DNA of 64,000 bases from Serratia marcescens (GTDB lineage Bacteria; Pseudomonadota; Gammaproteobacteria; Enterobacterales; Enterobacteriaceae): NCBI RefSeq assembly GCF_006715005.1, contig NZ_VFMJ01000001.1:5146001-5210000 (forward strand). The letters are read 5' to 3'. The notes under the pieces were generated by a model. It had not been told where the DNA came from and searched no databases. It saw only the letters and a program-made list of their open reading frames with translations. The position numbers and the translations under genes are program-made. Below, piece after piece: positions 62,898 to 64,000 of the stretch (positions are counted from its first letter, which is position 1; the number at the start of each line of letters is the position of its first letter).

Positions 62898-63269
62898 TTA
62901 TTCCGCCTGGGCGCGTTTCAGCTCAGCCTGCGCTTCTGCCAGCTTTTGCTGCTTCTTGGCGACCTTGTCCAGCTTGCCGGTTTGCTGCGCTTCTTTCAGC
63001 TCCTGTCGGCGCTCGTCGACCTTGCGCTGCTTCTCCGCGATATTTTTCTGGCGTTCGGCCTGCAGGCCGGCTTCGGTACAGTGAGTCTGTACTTCGCTCA
63101 GCGCTTTTTTCAGCCCGTCCACGCGGTGGGTGTTGCCGTGTTGGGTGGCGTAGTCGATTTGCTGCTGGATGTCTTGCGCTTTGGCGGCGCAGCCGCCCTC
63201 AGCGGCCGAAGCGAGCGACGGCAGCGTGCAGAGTGGCAACAGCAGTAACAGTGAATGGCGTAATTTCAT
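62898..63269 (-). CDS. yqjC: YqjC, periplasmic DUF1090 protein
   Basis: A protein of 123 aa with a signal peptide (ends at about ASA, residue 22) and a charged coiled coil (EAGLQAERQKNIAEKQRKVDE, about residues 70-123). The two cysteines in GGCAAKAQ and VQTHCTEA may pair. The function is unknown. Confidence 0.92.
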   Translation of the reverse strand: MKLRHSLLLLLPLCTLPSLASAAEGGCAAKAQDIQQQIDYATQHGNTHRVDGLKKALSEVQTHCTEAGLQAERQKNIAEKQRKVDERRQELKEAQQTGKLDKVAKKQQKLAEAQAELKRAQAE

Positions 63270-63491
63270 CTTTCAGTTCCTTTTCATGGGATGCCTGAAC
63301 AGGCATCCGCTTTCCTGACTGCCGAAGGCGGCAGCGCGAGAGGAGGGCGTTCATCGCCGGCTGAAGTTACCCTTCAGCATAGTCATGAAACCGGCGTGCC
63401 CCCAAAGAATCAGCCGTGACTTAGTGCCGACTGATTGATTTTTGAGCTAATCGATGCGAATGAAAATGAAGATAATGGCAATGAAAGGAAA

Positions 63492-63509
63492 CCCCTTCAT
63501 ATGAAGGGG
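63492..63509 (-). terminator. Terminator-like palindrome after mzrA
   Basis: CCCCTTCATATGAAGGGG is a perfect 18-base palindrome just after the mzrA stop; on the minus strand it is followed by TTTCCTTTC. Confidence 0.65.
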
Positions 63510-63510
63510 A

Positions 63511-63885
63511 TTATCCCAGATTGAGTGGGGAACGCGCAAATTCGCGTACCCAGTGCGACGGCACGGGGGACTCGCTCAACGCGATGTGGTAACCGGGCGG
63601 CAGGATGGTTTGCAGCGCTTCGCGCGCCAGCAATTGCTGCTCCGGCGAATCCAGACGGATGACCAGGCCATCGCCTTCCGGCGTAATGCTTTTGATGCGG
63701 ATGCCGCGCTCATCCAGGCGCTGATAGACGTAAAAACCGTCGGGCAGCGACAGCCCTTGCTGGCTGGCGCGAATGCGCAGCTCGCTCTCGGTGCGCACCA
63801 TGCAGGGCACCAACAGCGTCGCCAACGCCAGCAGGGCGAGCGCGATCATCAAGACGTATTGCCAGCGCGGGCGCTTTGCTGTCAC
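63511..63885 (-). CDS. mzrA: MzrA, EnvZ/OmpR modulator
   Basis: A protein of 124 aa: one membrane helix (residues 9-28, YVLMIALALLALATLLVP) and a small periplasmic domain (DGFYVYQRLDERGIRIKSITPEGDGL). In E. coli it binds EnvZ and links Cpx with EnvZ/OmpR. I chose the GTG at 63885 because it overlaps the yqjA stop (GTGA) and has AAAGGGGC upstream; a longer frame from 63930 would run inside yqjA. Confidence 0.9.
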   Translation of the reverse strand: MTAKRPRWQYVLMIALALLALATLLVPCMVRTESELRIRASQQGLSLPDGFYVYQRLDERGIRIKSITPEGDGLVIRLDSPEQQLLAREALQTILPPGYHIALSESPVPSHWVREFARSPLNLG

Positions 63886-64000
63886 GCCCCTTTCCCCGGA
63901 TTCTGGCTGCCGGCGCGTTTTTTGCGCCACAGCACGATCAGCGAGCCGACCAGCCCGACCACCAGCAACACCAGCGGCAACATCATCAGGCAGAACATCA
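63882..64000 (-). CDS. yqjA: YqjA, DedA-family membrane protein (3' part only)
   Basis: The last 39 codons are in the window: a membrane helix (MMLPLVLLVVGLVGSLIVLW) and the tail KKRAGSQNPGKGA, matching the C-terminus of E. coli YqjA. DedA proteins flip or traffic lipid carriers and support the proton gradient. Its stop overlaps the mzrA start. Confidence 0.88.
   Translation of the reverse strand, partial: MFCLMMLPLVLLVVGLVGSLIVLWRKKRAGSQNPGKGA

Overview
The window is one continuous, GC-rich (roughly 60%), densely coded enterobacterial chromosome segment. Gene content, gene order and protein sequences point to Serratia, most likely a S. marcescens-like member of the Yersiniaceae. Most of it is conserved housekeeping DNA whose order matches E. 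coli block by block. No rRNA, tRNA, insertion sequence, prophage or CRISPR array was seen.

Layout: (1) 1-6712: end of aaeX, aaeA and aaeB (aromatic acid efflux), a barnase/barstar pair, darP (yjgA), pmbA/tldE and cybC. (2) 6717-20601: an accessory region lying between cybC and ptsO, which are not neighbours in E. coli. It holds an AraC-type regulator divergent from a three-gene operon (FAD/NAD(P)-binding protein, formyltransferase, TauE/SafE-like exporter), then rnk with a structured leader, then a long locus. That locus encodes a lone PRD protein, an SFCGS protein, DUF4312, DUF4311 and DUF4310 proteins, a deacetylase-type amidohydrolase, DgaE, DgaF, a beta-propeller lactonase and a PRD/PTS-domain regulator. 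(3) 20645-28679, minus strand: ptsO-rapZ-ptsN-hpf-rpoN-lptB-lptA-lptC-kdsC-kdsD-yrbG (nitrogen PTS, sigma-54, LPS transport, Kdo synthesis). (4) 28983-33794, plus strand: mlaFEDCB-ibaG-murA. (5) 33866-41436: degS, degQ, zapG, zapE, rplM-rpsI, sspA-sspB and a small secreted protein of unknown function. (6) 41602-53176: gltD-gltB, a long gltB/yhcC intergenic region, yhcC, arcB, the sRNA ArcZ, elbB and mtgA. (7) 53217-58178: dolP, diaA, yraN, lpoA, rsmI and rnpB (RNase P RNA). (8) 58236-64000: yhaK/yhaJ, yqjG, yqjF, yqjK-E-D, yqjC, mzrA and the end of yqjA.

The conserved blocks fit together around the envelope (Lpt, Kdo, Mla, MurA, DegS/DegQ, LpoA, MtgA, DolP) and around nitrogen regulation (PtsO, PtsN, RapZ, RpoN, GltBD).

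The best candidate for an undescribed system is the 11.8-20.6 kb locus. It has DgaE/DgaF-type enzymes, which in the known pathway act on a 6-phosphorylated amino-sugar acid, together with a deacetylase and regulators carrying PTS regulation domains. It has no recognisable PTS enzyme II and no sugar kinase. The uncharacterised SFCGS/DUF4312/DUF4311/DUF4310 set sits where the transporter should be. I infer it is a non-canonical uptake, and perhaps phosphotransfer, system for an N-acylated sugar acid. The FAD-protein/formyltransferase/exporter operon is a second candidate and may make and secrete a formylated small molecule. All calls come from reading the sequence and recalling family features; no database search was run.
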